From JANXQG01 sp964615095 (GTDB lineage Bacteria; Planctomycetota; Planctomycetia; Pirellulales; Thermoguttaceae): a DNA stretch of 64,000 nt. The stretch covers positions 39,316-103,315 of the forward strand of contig CAZTPX010000016.1 in the NCBI GenBank assembly GCA_964615095.1, read 5' to 3'. Under the pieces are notes generated by a model. That model did no database searches. It was not told where the DNA came from and was given only the letters and a program-made list of their open reading frames with translations. Below, one piece after another: positions 1 to 8,610 of the stretch. The number at the start of each line of letters is the position of its first letter. Within the stretch, counting starts at the first letter, position 1. A program made the translations under genes and the position numbers.

Positions 1-494
1 TGACTTTTTCCCGCGACAGCGATTGGATTCGCATCGCTTACCTGACGCTTGCGCCGCTGTTGGGAACGGTCGCCGCCAGCACGCTGTTCGTCGTGGCCCT
101 GTTCGCCAGCGGGCAGAGCAGCACGATCACCGGCACGCTCGCCGGGCAGGTGGTGATGGAGGGGTTCATGCACTGGCGGATTTCTCCCTGGGTGCGACGG
201 TTGATCACGCGCACGTTGGCCATTCTGCCGGCGGTCTTCGTGATCGGCCTGCGCGGCGACAGCAGCGTGACAAATCTGCTCTGTCTCAGCCAGGTCGTAC
301 TTGCGCTACAACTCCCCTTTGCCATGTTCCCGCTCTTGTTGTTCACGTCTTCCCACAAGAGAATGGGCAGATGGAAACTCGGTCGGTTCTTGTTGATCGC
401 CGGTTGGGGCAGTGCCCTTTTGATTACGGCCATGGACATCTTCGCTTTGCCGGACTCGCTGCAAGCGGCCTGGAAAGTCGTCATGGGTCGATGA
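1..494 (+). CDS. NRAMP-family divalent metal transporter, C-terminal part
   Basis: The gene enters from the left edge already in frame, so only about 163 C-terminal residues are present. The segment SGQSSTITGTLAGQVVMEGF is the conserved NRAMP (MntH/Nramp) loop-helix, followed by an Arg-rich cytoplasmic stretch (SPWVRRLITRT) and three hydrophobic helices, ending at TGA 492-494. The family imports Mn2+ or Fe2+ by proton symport at the inner membrane. It converges on the HD-GYP regulator with only 17 bases between stop codons. The N-terminal metal-binding DPGN motif lies outside the window, so specificity cannot be judged. Confidence 0.85.
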   Translation, partial: TFSRDSDWIRIAYLTLAPLLGTVAASTLFVVALFASGQSSTITGTLAGQVVMEGFMHWRISPWVRRLITRTLAILPAVFVIGLRGDSSVTNLLCLSQVVLALQLPFAMFPLLLFTSSHKRMGRWKLGRFLLIAGWGSALLITAMDIFALPDSLQAAWKVVMGR

Positions 495-511
495 CGGTGC
501 TTCTGTCGACC

Positions 512-1705
512 TCACAACTGCAGTTGCAGGGCGTCGGCGGCCGACGGGTAGTGCGCGAGTTCGGTGAACGGATTGCAACTCAGGGCCGAAGGATGGGGCA
601 TGCTCTGCATCCAGGGCGCTACGCCACCCGCGGTCCGAAACTCATCAAAGCAGCGCACAAAAGCCTCGACAATCACCGGATCGAAGTGGGCCCCCGACTC
701 CGCCAGGATGGTTTCATAGGCCTCGTCCGGCGGCATGGACGGCTTGTACACCCGCCGCGACGTCAAGGCGTCGTACACGTCGGCCAGGGCCACGATCCGT
801 GCGGAAAGCGGGATCGCCTGGCCAGCAAGGCCTTCGCAATAGCCGCTGCCGTCGAACTTCTCGTGGTGGTAGCGGGCGATTTCCGCGGCCATGTCCATGA
901 AGCTGCCGCGGCCCACGTAGTCGCGGGCCTGTTCCAGGGTTTCGGCCCCGGCCAGTACATGACGCTTCATGATCTCGATTTCTTCCGCATCGAGCCGACT
1001 CGGCTTCTGCAAGATGGCGTCGGGGACGGCCACCTTGCCTATGTCGTGCAGGGGACTGGAGCGGTAGAGGTTCTGCAGGAAGCGATCGTCGATGATGTCC
1101 ACGTACGGCCCGCGCTCACCCAGGTCCACGGCCAGCGTTTGCGCGTAGTAGCGCATGCGGAGCACGTGTTCGCCGGTTTCCGTATCGCGCGAATCGGTCA
1201 AGCGGGCCAGGGCGAAGACCGTCATGTCCTGCGTCGCCGCCCACTGGCGGGTGCGCTGCTCAACCAGTTCCTCTAGGCCGTCGGCATGAATCTGCAATTG
1301 CTCCTTGGCGGCCGAAAGCTCTCTCTGCGTGTTTCCCAGGCGGATATGCACACGCACTTTGGAGAGCAACTCGTCGTGGTTGAACGGTTTGACTAGGTAA
1401 TCGTCGGCCTGCGCCTCGTAGCCCTGGATCCGTTCCGCAGCCGAGCCCTTGCCGGAAACCAGGATGACCTGGATAAGCTGCCCCACCTCGCTGGACTTGA
1501 TGCGCCGGCACGTCTCGTAACCGTCGATGCCCGGCATCATGATATCCAGCAAGACGAGTTGCGGCTTGAAGACGGGCAACTTGGCGAGACATTCTTCGCC
1601 GCTGGCGGCCGTCTCCAGGTCGTGATCTTTCCGCAGAATGCGACGGAGGATGTCGACGTTCGTGGAAACATCGTCGACGATCAGGATGCGGCCTTTGGCG
1701 CTCAT
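512..1705 (-). CDS. Response regulator with HD-GYP-type output domain (RpfG-like)
   Basis: 397 residues. Receiver domain at 1-120 with acidic pocket D11/D12, phosphoacceptor D54 in LLDIMMPGIDG and K106. A coiled-coil linker covers about 125-155. An HD-GYP domain covers about 160-350, with metal ligands in SSPLHDIGK (H220, D221) and YHHEKFDGSGY (H280, H281), then LADVYDALTSRR. The family hydrolyses cyclic di-GMP. The third residue of the GYP signature is Cys (C290) rather than Pro, so activity is less certain. The start ATG overlaps the stop of the kinase remnant before it as ATGA, a coupling copied from the upstream kinase/regulator pair. The receiver is nearly identical to that of the 1841-3616 protein, which marks a tandem duplication. 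Confidence 0.9.
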   Translation of the reverse strand: MSAKGRILIVDDVSTNVDILRRILRKDHDLETAASGEECLAKLPVFKPQLVLLDIMMPGIDGYETCRRIKSSEVGQLIQVILVSGKGSAAERIQGYEAQADDYLVKPFNHDELLSKVRVHIRLGNTQRELSAAKEQLQIHADGLEELVEQRTRQWAATQDMTVFALARLTDSRDTETGEHVLRMRYYAQTLAVDLGERGPYVDIIDDRFLQNLYRSSPLHDIGKVAVPDAILQKPSRLDAEEIEIMKRHVLAGAETLEQARDYVGRGSFMDMAAEIARYHHEKFDGSGYCEGLAGQAIPLSARIVALADVYDALTSRRVYKPSMPPDEAYETILAESGAHFDPVIVEAFVRCFDEFRTAGGVAPWMQSMPHPSALSCNPFTELAHYPSAADALQLQL

Positions 1706-1884
1706 AGGTCTTCTCCATAGCTTGCCTGTGCCGCTGCAACGGCACGACCGCCGGCGGCCTCTTCCTCGAATTCTGTCATGCTGAATTGTATGAACTTGCC
1801 GAGGAACAGTTCCAATTCATCCAACGGAACGCCGCGATTTTCATCGCGGAGACTGGTCACGCAGCGCTTGCTGAGACGACGGTT
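1702..1884 (-). pseudogene. Decayed C-terminal remnant of a histidine kinase
   Basis: About 60 codons that align with the ATPase end of the kinase at 3613-4860. The remnant reads RDENRGVPLDELELFLGKF where the intact kinase reads RDEGPGIPPDELELIFGKF. It then skips the G-box region and rejoins at the extreme C-terminus (GEDL versus GEDP). It keeps the ATGA stop/start overlap with the next regulator gene. This is what remains of the kinase in a duplicated kinase-regulator unit after an internal deletion and loss of its 5' part. It overlaps the 3' end of the hybrid kinase gene by about 44 bases. No DHp or full ATPase domain remains, so it cannot act as a kinase. Confidence 0.75.
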
Positions 1885-3616
1885 GCGATTCATGCTCATC
1901 GCTTCGATTTCGGACGATCCACCGGGCAACCGACGCCAGTAAAGTCTGCCGGTCGATCGGTTTCGTGACGTAGTCATCGCAACCGGCGTTCAGGCATAGC
2001 TGCCTGTCTTCCGCCATAGCGTGGGCCGTCAGGGAAATGATGGGGCCACCGTATCCATGTTCGCGAAGTGTACGCACCGCCGTATAGCCATCCATGACCG
2101 GCATCTGCATGTCCATCAGGATCACGTCAAATGCCCGGCCGTGTTTCCAAGCGGCCAGCGCTTGTTCCAAGGCATGTCGTCCATTTTCGACTACGGTCAC
2201 TTCGGCTCCCGCCTTTTTGAGCAGGAACGTTATCAGCCGTTGGTTGTCGGGGCCATCTTCGGCAAGCAAGATCCGGCAATCGAGGTGGATGGCCGCAACA
2301 TTGGTTTCGCACGAACACCTTGCGGTGGGATCAATCGCTCCCGCAGGTCTCTCCAACAGCGGGATTTCCTCGATGTTGCCTACGGCAATCGTCAAGCTGA
2401 AGGTACTCCCTTGGCCGGGCACGCTCTCGACCCTGATGTTGCCGCCGAGCGTTTCCGCTAACCGCTTGCTGATCGTCAAGCCCAGCCCCGTTCCGCCGAA
2501 TCGGCGCGTCGCCGAAGAGTCGCCTTGATTGAACGGCTGAAACAACTCGGAGATGGTTGTTGCCGATATGCCGATGCCCGTATCGATGATGTCAAACCGA
2601 AGCATCGAGGGTCCGGAGAACTCCCGCACGAAGGAAGCCACGACACGCACCTTGCCTGTCTCGGTAAACTTGATGGCGTTGCCTAGCAGGTTGATGAGGA
2701 TCTGACGCAAGCGGCGCGGATCGCTCCGAATCGAAACAGGAATGCTGCCGGCGCATTCGATCTCCAGCGGCAGCCCCTTCGCGTCGGCGCGAATTTGCAT
2801 CAGTCCTGCGACTTCGGTCAAGATTTCTCTGGGCGAGCAACGGATCTGCTCGATCGTCAGCTTTCCCGCTTCGATCTTGGAAAGGTCAAGGATGTCATTG
2901 ATCAGTTCCAGTAGATGGTTGCCATTTCGTTGGATGGTACGAATGGCCTCGATACGGTCTGGCAGCACACTGTTACTTTCGACCTCGTCAAGGAGCAGTT
3001 CGGCGAAGCCGAGAATCGCCGTCATCGGGGTGCGAATTTCATGGCTCATATTGGCCAGGAACTCGCTCTTCGCTCGTGTGGCGGCAACGGCGGCTGCGTT
3101 CGCCTCTTGGAGGACTACCGCCTGTTGTGTTAACTCCTCTTCCGCCTGTCGTCGCTGCTGGACTTCGTTGTACAGTTCCTGATTGGCTTTCATCAACTCA
3201 TCGGTGCGCACTCCCAACGTCTCCTTGAGCTGTCTCTGTGCGACGGCCAGGCGCAAGTGGACTCGCACTTTGGAGAGCATTTCTTCGTGATCGAAAGGCT
3301 TGATCACGTAGTCGTCGGCCTGGGAGGCATAGCCGTTCAGTCTTTCCGCGAGTGAACCCTTGCCGGAAACAAGGATGACTTGTATAGAGCCGCCACGATC
3401 ACTCGCCTTGATTCGTCGGCACGTTTCGAATCCGTCGATGCCGGGCATCATGATGTCCAACAGCACAAGTTGCGGATCGAACGCGGCCAGCTTCGCCAGG
3501 CATTCCTCGCCGCTGGCGGCGGTTTCCAGGTCGTAATCTTTCCGCAGGATGCGGCGGAGGATGTCGACATTCGTGGGAACATCGTCGACGATCAGGATGC
3601 GGCCCTTCGTACTCAT
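1841..3616 (-). CDS. Hybrid sensor kinase: receiver, HisKA, ATPase, receiver
   Basis: 591 residues from the ATG at 3616. N-terminal receiver (1-120, phosphoacceptor D54 in LLDIMMPGIDG), coiled coil 125-175, HisKA with H192 in MSHEIRTPM, HATPase with N-box (LLGNAIKF), DTGIGI and FGGTGLGL, then a second receiver from about 448 with D502 in LMDMQMPVMDG. There are no membrane segments, so it acts in the cytoplasm, taking phosphate through its first receiver and passing it to its own C-terminal receiver or a partner. Its start overlaps the upstream kinase stop as ATGA, which implies translational coupling and a phosphorelay pair. An in-frame ATG at 3631 would add five residues but lies inside the previous gene. 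Confidence 0.9.
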   Translation of the reverse strand: MSTKGRILIVDDVPTNVDILRRILRKDYDLETAASGEECLAKLAAFDPQLVLLDIMMPGIDGFETCRRIKASDRGGSIQVILVSGKGSLAERLNGYASQADDYVIKPFDHEEMLSKVRVHLRLAVAQRQLKETLGVRTDELMKANQELYNEVQQRRQAEEELTQQAVVLQEANAAAVAATRAKSEFLANMSHEIRTPMTAILGFAELLLDEVESNSVLPDRIEAIRTIQRNGNHLLELINDILDLSKIEAGKLTIEQIRCSPREILTEVAGLMQIRADAKGLPLEIECAGSIPVSIRSDPRRLRQILINLLGNAIKFTETGKVRVVASFVREFSGPSMLRFDIIDTGIGISATTISELFQPFNQGDSSATRRFGGTGLGLTISKRLAETLGGNIRVESVPGQGSTFSLTIAVGNIEEIPLLERPAGAIDPTARCSCETNVAAIHLDCRILLAEDGPDNQRLITFLLKKAGAEVTVVENGRHALEQALAAWKHGRAFDVILMDMQMPVMDGYTAVRTLREHGYGGPIISLTAHAMAEDRQLCLNAGCDDYVTKPIDRQTLLASVARWIVRNRSDEHESQPSSQQALRDQSPR

Positions 3617-4860
3617 GGGTCTTCTCCGCAAGTGGCCAGAACCGCACCGCTGTCAGTGTTGTCCTCGTCGTCTTCGTTGTCTTCCTCGGCGGGGGCCAAA
3701 GGTAGTTCGCAATAGAAGATGCAGCCCTTTTGCACGTTGTTTTCGGCCCAGATGCGGCCGTGGTGCCCGTCGACAATTTCGCGGCAGATCGCCAAGCCCA
3801 ATCCCGTGCCTCCGCTGCCGGACTTTGTCTTGCTGGATTGAATGAATTTGCCGAAGATCAGTTCCAGCTCGTCGGGCGGGATGCCGGGCCCTTCGTCGCG
3901 GACGCTGATCAGGCAGGTCTTGCCCACGCGGCGGCTGTTGACGTGGATCGTACTACTTTGCGGCGAGAATTTGACCGCGTTGCTCAGCAGATTGCGGATG
4001 ATCTGCTTGAATCGCTCTGGATCGGCCAGCACGATCGTGGGCTCATCCGGCTTGCGATAGGCGATGCAGATGCCTTTCCGCGAGATCAGCGAACGGAACT
4101 CGTCGACGACGACTTCCACGAGGCCGTCCAAGGCCACGGGCTCCAGGTCGAACGTCATGCGTCCGGCTTCGAGTTTCGACAGGTCGAGCAAGTCGTTGAC
4201 GAGATCCAGCAAGGTCTCGGCGCTGTGGCCGACGTTGTCGAAGAATTCCTTCAATTCGCCGCGATCGTCGGACTGGCACTCGTCCACGCCGAAACGGGCG
4301 TAGCTCAAGATCCCGTGCAAGGGCGTGCGCAGCTCGTGTGAAATGTTCGCCAGGAATTCGCTCTTGGAGCGGTTGGCCGCCTCGGCCGCGTCGCGCTGCT
4401 CGACGATCACCTTCGAGAGGGCCAGCAACTGCGATTGGGCGATTAGCAAGGCGTGCGTATCCAGCAAGCGGAGATCGTTGCCGCCGTGGTCCACGAGGAT
4501 CGGTTCGTAGGAGTGCTCGTTCGTCCGCGCCAAGGCAAGCTCGGCGGCGGCGTGGATCGAGCACTCCGCGGGCAGCCGCAAGAGTTCGATCGGCCAGTTG
4601 TTGAGAAACTCCTTGATCGGCTTCCGCAGGAACAATTCGCGGCAATAAGGCCCGCTCAGCCGGCGAAAGAACGTATCGCGGGCAACGACCCCCAAGAGAT
4701 TGCCGTCGGCCATCACGATCGCGCCGGGAAGATCCTGGCGGCGATCAAATTCGGCCTTGATCAACTCCGTCCGCGTATTGGCATCCACGCTCCAAACTAC
4801 GGTCGGCAAGTCGGCTAAGGTGGAATTCACGTGGATCTTCTCGGGGTTCGATTGGTTCAT
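3613..4860 (-). CDS. Cytoplasmic sensor histidine kinase with N-terminal CBS-like region
   Basis: 415 residues from ATG 4860, which follows a GGGGA stretch; an ATG at 4890 would add ten residues. Residues 40-145 look like a CBS-domain pair (PGAIVMADGNLLGVVARD and EPILVDHGGNDLRLLD), which usually senses adenine nucleotides or other ligands. A short coiled coil leads to HisKA with H175 in SHELRTPLHG, then a HATPase with DEGPGIPPDELEL and GGTGLGLAICREIVDGH. The C-terminal tail is very acidic. No transmembrane segments are seen. It is first in a coupled minus-strand group and probably phosphorylates the N-terminal receiver of the next protein. The CBS assignment is by appearance only. Confidence 0.85.
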   Translation of the reverse strand: MNQSNPEKIHVNSTLADLPTVVWSVDANTRTELIKAEFDRRQDLPGAIVMADGNLLGVVARDTFFRRLSGPYCRELFLRKPIKEFLNNWPIELLRLPAECSIHAAAELALARTNEHSYEPILVDHGGNDLRLLDTHALLIAQSQLLALSKVIVEQRDAAEAANRSKSEFLANISHELRTPLHGILSYARFGVDECQSDDRGELKEFFDNVGHSAETLLDLVNDLLDLSKLEAGRMTFDLEPVALDGLVEVVVDEFRSLISRKGICIAYRKPDEPTIVLADPERFKQIIRNLLSNAVKFSPQSSTIHVNSRRVGKTCLISVRDEGPGIPPDELELIFGKFIQSSKTKSGSGGTGLGLAICREIVDGHHGRIWAENNVQKGCIFYCELPLAPAEEDNEDDEDNTDSGAVLATCGEDP

Positions 4861-5763
4861 GATAGATCCCCGGGCTGCGGACGATGGCATGCTTCCAAGG
4901 CCGTGCGAAACGGGGATCTACGGGTGAGTAGACCTGTCAGGAAAAATTCTTTTGAGTAGGGTGATCGTGACATCTTCGTCAGTGCGGGCAAGATCATAGG
5001 GTGTCGGACTGAGGTCATAAGCCACACAAACCTAGCACGGACCAACGGGGACCGTTTGTTAGAACTTTGTTTGGAACAAAACTGTCGCTGCCGGAAGTAA
5101 ATTGCGCAACCCTCTATTCATTAGGGTTTGTAATGCAGCATGAAACCGGTTGATGGAGACGACCGCCAACTCGCCGGCCAATTGGCCAGCCCACTCAACT
5201 CGCTGCCTTCGCCAGTTCGCCACCGCCGCGGGGTGACCTGATGCAAATCCAATAATTTAGGTAACCTGAAGTTGTTGAGTTCCTTGTAATCGGTTGCGCA
5301 TGGCCTTGGTCGTAACGTGGCGAACTTATGGCATTACGAGCAGACGGCTAGCAGTTGGCAAGCTGACGATCGAGCCGAGAACTCGCCTGGTAGGGCGGCG
5401 CGATGGGTGACCGGCAAGACCAGCGGCCTTCCGCCAGTTTTGCTCTTTGATTCCTTGATTTTCCTTGAATTATGGAAGCGGGCCTGTGTTCCGTTTCAAA
5501 TATTCATCAGCGCGAGTGATGGATTTGCCAGGGATCTGCTTCGTCTTTTGAAACAGGCCGCGAAGATCGCGGGGAACTGGCCGCCTTTTCCCGCTGTGTT
5601 TTCGGGGTGGCACAAATCGCGGCCGGAAAAACAGTGATGAGCCTGTTTAAAAATTTGAAACAGATTGTTGCGCCTTCACCATGTCACAAAATGGATGGGT
5701 TCAAAAATAATTCCGAGCGGCGGCCAAGCCGGCCTTGCAAGGCTTGCCAACTGCTAGGCCGAC
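4861..5763. other. Long stretch without a recognisable gene
   Basis: About 900 bases between the two-component array and the CHAT remnant. Short open frames exist, but none has family resemblance, convincing codon structure or a ribosome site. The promoter of the minus-strand two-component genes should lie in the first 150 bases. The right end, up to about 5760, is where the 5' part of the CHAT gene has been lost. Confidence 0.5.
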
Positions 5764-6120
5764 TGTACTTCGAAAAACCGCGCCGTTCGAGCGAGTTGGG
5801 GCCGGTCGAGACCGATGCGGTCGCGGCCCCCAAGCTGGGCGATTTGCTCTCGGCCCACCAGATCCCGCTGGTGATCTTGGATGCCTGCCGCAGCGGCCGG
5901 GTCGATGAGTCCACGTTGCGGTCGGTCGCCCCGCGGCTGATCGAGGCTGGCGTCAGCAGCGAGCTGACCATGAGCCACGCCATCCACGTGGAGGCGGCCC
6001 GCGTGCTGATGGAACGGTTCTACCGCGAGTGGTGGCCGGGCACAGGATCGGCCAGGCCCTCGACCTGGGCCGCGCGTCGAGCCCGATCGCTGGATCGAGC
6101 CCGGTCCCGGCGGACGCACG
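5764..6120 (+). pseudogene. 5'-truncated, frameshifted CHAT protease remnant
   Basis: From about 5764 one frame reads YFEKP, LGDLLSAHQIPLVILDACRSG (catalytic Cys motif) and MERFYREW, which is the second half of a CHAT caspase-like domain. The first half, with the catalytic His, is missing. At about 6025-6030 the frame changes (AGHRIGQALDLGRA reads in another frame), and before 6090 it changes again to the frame encoding RWIEPGPGGRTVPLVDWFLP. Two frameshifts within about 70 bases plus the truncation make this a dead CHAT gene. Its last part continues in frame into the TIR-bearing ORF that follows. CHAT proteins with TIR modules are typical of conflict or cell-death systems. Confidence 0.75.
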
Positions 6121-7692
6121 GTGCCGCTTGTCGATTGGTTCCTGCCGCAGTTCTACCAGCGGGGCGACGACCCGCGGTTGGATCCGCCGGGCACGAGTGT
6201 TGCCGTGGCCGCCGCTCCTGCAGCGCAGCCCGCCGATTCCGCCGCGTTCGACTTCTTCCTCAGCCACAACCACGCCAGCAAGCCGCGGGTCGAAAAGATT
6301 GCCGTGGCCCTGCGCGAGCGTGGCCTGCGGGCCTGGTACGATGCGTGGAACGTCGGCCGCGAACCAATCCAGGTCGCCGTGGAAAAGGGCATCGCGGCCA
6401 GCCGGTTCGTGATGATCTGCTGCACCCGCAAGGCGCTGGAGTCCGACTGGGTCGAGGCCGAACGGCAGATGGCCTATGCCAAGGACGTCTTGGGCCGCAA
6501 TATCCTGCCTGTACTGCTGGAGGACGTGGCCGATCGGTTGCTGCTGGGTCTGAAGACGGTCGACCAGGGACAGTTGGAGTGGCGCGATCCTGCCCCCTCC
6601 ACACTGCACCGTATCTTGCGTCATCCCCGATATGTCGGAGCCTACGCTTATGGCCGCTCCCTCGTCGATCCGCGGCGGAAGATTCCCGGTCGGCCAGGCA
6701 CCGGCCAGACTCGACTTCCCATGGACCGGTGGCGAGTGCTTCTTCATGACGTATTCCCGGCTTACATTACCTGGCAGCAGTACCTGGCGAACCAGGAGCG
6801 GCTGAAGCAAAACGCCTCCCAATTCGAGACGCTTGGGGCTCCTCGTGAGGGACCGACTCTGCTGGGAGGGCTTGTGACGTGTGCCGATCAGGCTGAGGAA
6901 TCTGCTCCGCCCCGGCAGCACGCCCTGCGCCCCTTGCACATCTTGCTGGTCGAAGACCACGGTGTCACCGCGAAAATGATGCGCATGATGCTCACCGCGG
7001 AAGGCCATTCAGTCGAATCCGCGGGGGACGTGGCCACGGCGATGCAACTGGCTAACCAACACGCCTTCGATCTGCTGGTTAGCGATCTTGGGCTGCCGGA
7101 CGGCAGCGGCCACGACCTGATGCGCGAACTACGCGAGCATGGGTACAAGTTCCCCGGTATCGCGCTGAGTGGCTACGGACAGGAGGATGACATCCAGCGA
7201 AGCCGCAAAGCGGGCTTTGCCGCCCATCTGACGAAGCCGGCCTCACGCGAAGCCGTGATTGAAGCTGTTGCGGCGGCTACGGCCGGGCAACCAGCGACGA
7301 ATGCTACGGGGCCAACATCTGGCGCGGACACAACCGCGCGCGTCAACGCTGCGGTATTCGACGTTGATTCGGCACTCAAGCGATGCTTCGGGAAGCCCGC
7401 CTTCCTCAAGAATATGGCGAGCCATTTCCTGACGGAATCGCCGGCAATGCTTGGGCAGGTGCGCGAGGCACTTGACAGGCAAGATGCGGCCGAAGTCGCC
7501 GCCACCGTCCATCGGCTCGCCGGGACGTTGGGATATCTGGGCGAGCCAGAAGCCCTCGCGGCGGCGCAGGAGGTCGTGAAGATTGGTAAATCCGGCGACC
7601 TCTCGCCAGCAGCCGAGGCCATTGCCCGCCTTGAGCAGAAGGTTGCTGGGTTGCGAGATGCCGTTTCGAAGTGGTCGCAGGTGAGCCAGTGA
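6121..7692 (+). CDS. Chimeric ORF: CHAT tail, TIR, serine-recombinase fragment, receiver and Hpt
   Basis: 523 residues if started at GTG 6121, although no credible start signal is present. Residues 1-20 are a CHAT C-terminus. Residues 43-153 are a TIR domain (FDFFLSHNHASKPRVEKI, AWYDAWNVG, DWVEAERQM). Residues 158-255 match the Recombinase domain of large serine integrases (LHRILRHPRYVGAYAYGR, HDVFPAYITWQQYLANQER). Residues 272-385 form a receiver with D322 (SDLGLPDG) and K372. Residues 412-490 form an Hpt domain with H464 in TVHRLAGTLGYLG. Three unrelated gene pieces therefore share one frame without a stop. It may be a scar or a working fusion; the REC-Hpt half is the part most likely to fold and to serve the nearby kinases. 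Confidence 0.6.
   Translation: MPLVDWFLPQFYQRGDDPRLDPPGTSVAVAAAPAAQPADSAAFDFFLSHNHASKPRVEKIAVALRERGLRAWYDAWNVGREPIQVAVEKGIAASRFVMICCTRKALESDWVEAERQMAYAKDVLGRNILPVLLEDVADRLLLGLKTVDQGQLEWRDPAPSTLHRILRHPRYVGAYAYGRSLVDPRRKIPGRPGTGQTRLPMDRWRVLLHDVFPAYITWQQYLANQERLKQNASQFETLGAPREGPTLLGGLVTCADQAEESAPPRQHALRPLHILLVEDHGVTAKMMRMMLTAEGHSVESAGDVATAMQLANQHAFDLLVSDLGLPDGSGHDLMRELREHGYKFPGIALSGYGQEDDIQRSRKAGFAAHLTKPASREAVIEAVAAATAGQPATNATGPTSGADTTARVNAAVFDVDSALKRCFGKPAFLKNMASHFLTESPAMLGQVREALDRQDAAEVAATVHRLAGTLGYLGEPEALAAAQEVVKIGKSGDLSPAAEAIARLEQKVAGLRDAVSKWSQVSQ
6592..6885 (+). pseudogene. Internal fragment of a large serine recombinase
   Basis: About 98 codons matching the Recombinase domain and the start of the zinc-ribbon region (AYAYGRSLVD, RWRVLLHDVFPAYITW, GPTLLGGLVTC). 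The N-terminal resolvase domain with the catalytic Ser and the rest of the zinc ribbon are absent. The piece is embedded in frame between TIR and receiver coding sequence, which suggests it arrived by recombination or was left by a partly deleted mobile element. Confidence 0.75.
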
Positions 7693-7717
7693 TTCCTGCA
7701 TCCGCCCGTAACACTGC

Positions 7718-7772
7718 AGGGAACGCCCTCCGTGGCGTCCCACGGCCCGGAACGCCACGGAGGGCGTTCCCT
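7718..7772. repeat. Perfect 21-bp-arm palindrome (repeat family A)
   Basis: AGGGAACGCCCTCCGTGGCGT at 7718-7738 is exactly complementary to 7752-7772, with a 13-nt loop. It lies just after the chimeric ORF, before purN, which ends convergently. It could form a strong hairpin in either transcript but has no T tract. A partial second copy occurs at 47281-47306. Confidence 0.9.
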
Positions 7773-7914
7773 ACAGAATTTCGGCCGGTAGAAGTGTTAC
7801 CGTGGTTTGAACCATGTCGCCAAACGGACAATTTATGCACCCTGCAAGTCGGTGTCGTTAATTGGTGACGGTGGACGCAAGAACCCGACCTACCAATCTT
7901 TTGCAACTTTATCC

Positions 7915-8544
7915 TTACAAGATCCGCACTTTGCGGCCTTCGACCCGCACCCGCCCTTGGGCGATAAGCTGGATGGCCTCGGGATAGGCCTCGCACTCGG
8001 CCTCGAAGACCCGCGCGGCAAGCGTGTCGGCGGTATCGCCGTCCAGTACGGGGACGGCCTGTTGCAGGATCACCGGGCCGTGGTCGTACTGGTTGTCGGC
8101 AAAATGGACCGTGCAGCCGCTGATCTTGGCACCGTAGTCCAGCACGGCTTTGTGTACGTGGTGGCCGTAAAAACCCTGGCCGCAGAAGGCCGGAATCAGG
8201 CCCGGATGGATGTTCGTCACGCGATTGGCAAAGTCGTCGGCAATCGTCATTCGCTTGAGAAAGCCGGCCATCACCACCAGGTCAGCCCGCGCGGCGCGGC
8301 AGTGGTCAAAAATCGCCCGGCTGTACTCTTCCTGCGACGCGAAGCACTGCGACGGCACGACCGTCGTCGGGATACGGGCGTCGTGGGCGAATTGCAACCC
8401 GCGGGCAGCGGGACTGCTGGAAATGACCAGGACGATTTGAACGTGCAAACGCCCCGCCTCGATCTTTTCGATCAAGTTCTTCAAGGTCGTGCCGCCGCCG
8501 GAAATGAGTACGGCAATGCGGAAGGCAGAATCAGTAAGCGACAT
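7915..8544 (-). CDS. purN: Phosphoribosylglycinamide formyltransferase
   Basis: 209 residues, the normal PurN length. It transfers a formyl group from 10-formyl-THF to GAR in de novo purine synthesis, in the cytoplasm. The phosphate-binding loop is LISGGGTTLKNLI near residue 14. The catalytic Asn/His lie in NIHPGLIPAF, and the conserved Asp lies in HFADNQYDHGPVI. The loop after NIHP reads CGQGFYGHHVH instead of the Escherichia coli-like PGLHTHRQA, so it belongs to a divergent branch. It is oriented with ileS but separated from it by a 170-base hairpin, so co-transcription is uncertain. Confidence 0.95.
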   Translation of the reverse strand: MSLTDSAFRIAVLISGGGTTLKNLIEKIEAGRLHVQIVLVISSSPAARGLQFAHDARIPTTVVPSQCFASQEEYSRAIFDHCRAARADLVVMAGFLKRMTIADDFANRVTNIHPGLIPAFCGQGFYGHHVHKAVLDYGAKISGCTVHFADNQYDHGPVILQQAVPVLDGDTADTLAARVFEAECEAYPEAIQLIAQGRVRVEGRKVRIL

Positions 8545-8610
8545 GGGAAGGAAAGGAAAACACGAAATCCGAATGCCGAAATCCGAAAGTAATTCAAAAT
8601 GCTAAGGAGG

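Noticed and set aside
5317..5637. 106-codon plus ORF before the CHAT remnant
   Set aside because: No start signal, no family, composition unlike coding sequence of neighbours.
6592..6885. A complete mobile element carrying a serine recombinase
   Set aside because: Only an internal piece of the recombinase is present; no catalytic domain, ends or attachment sites were found.
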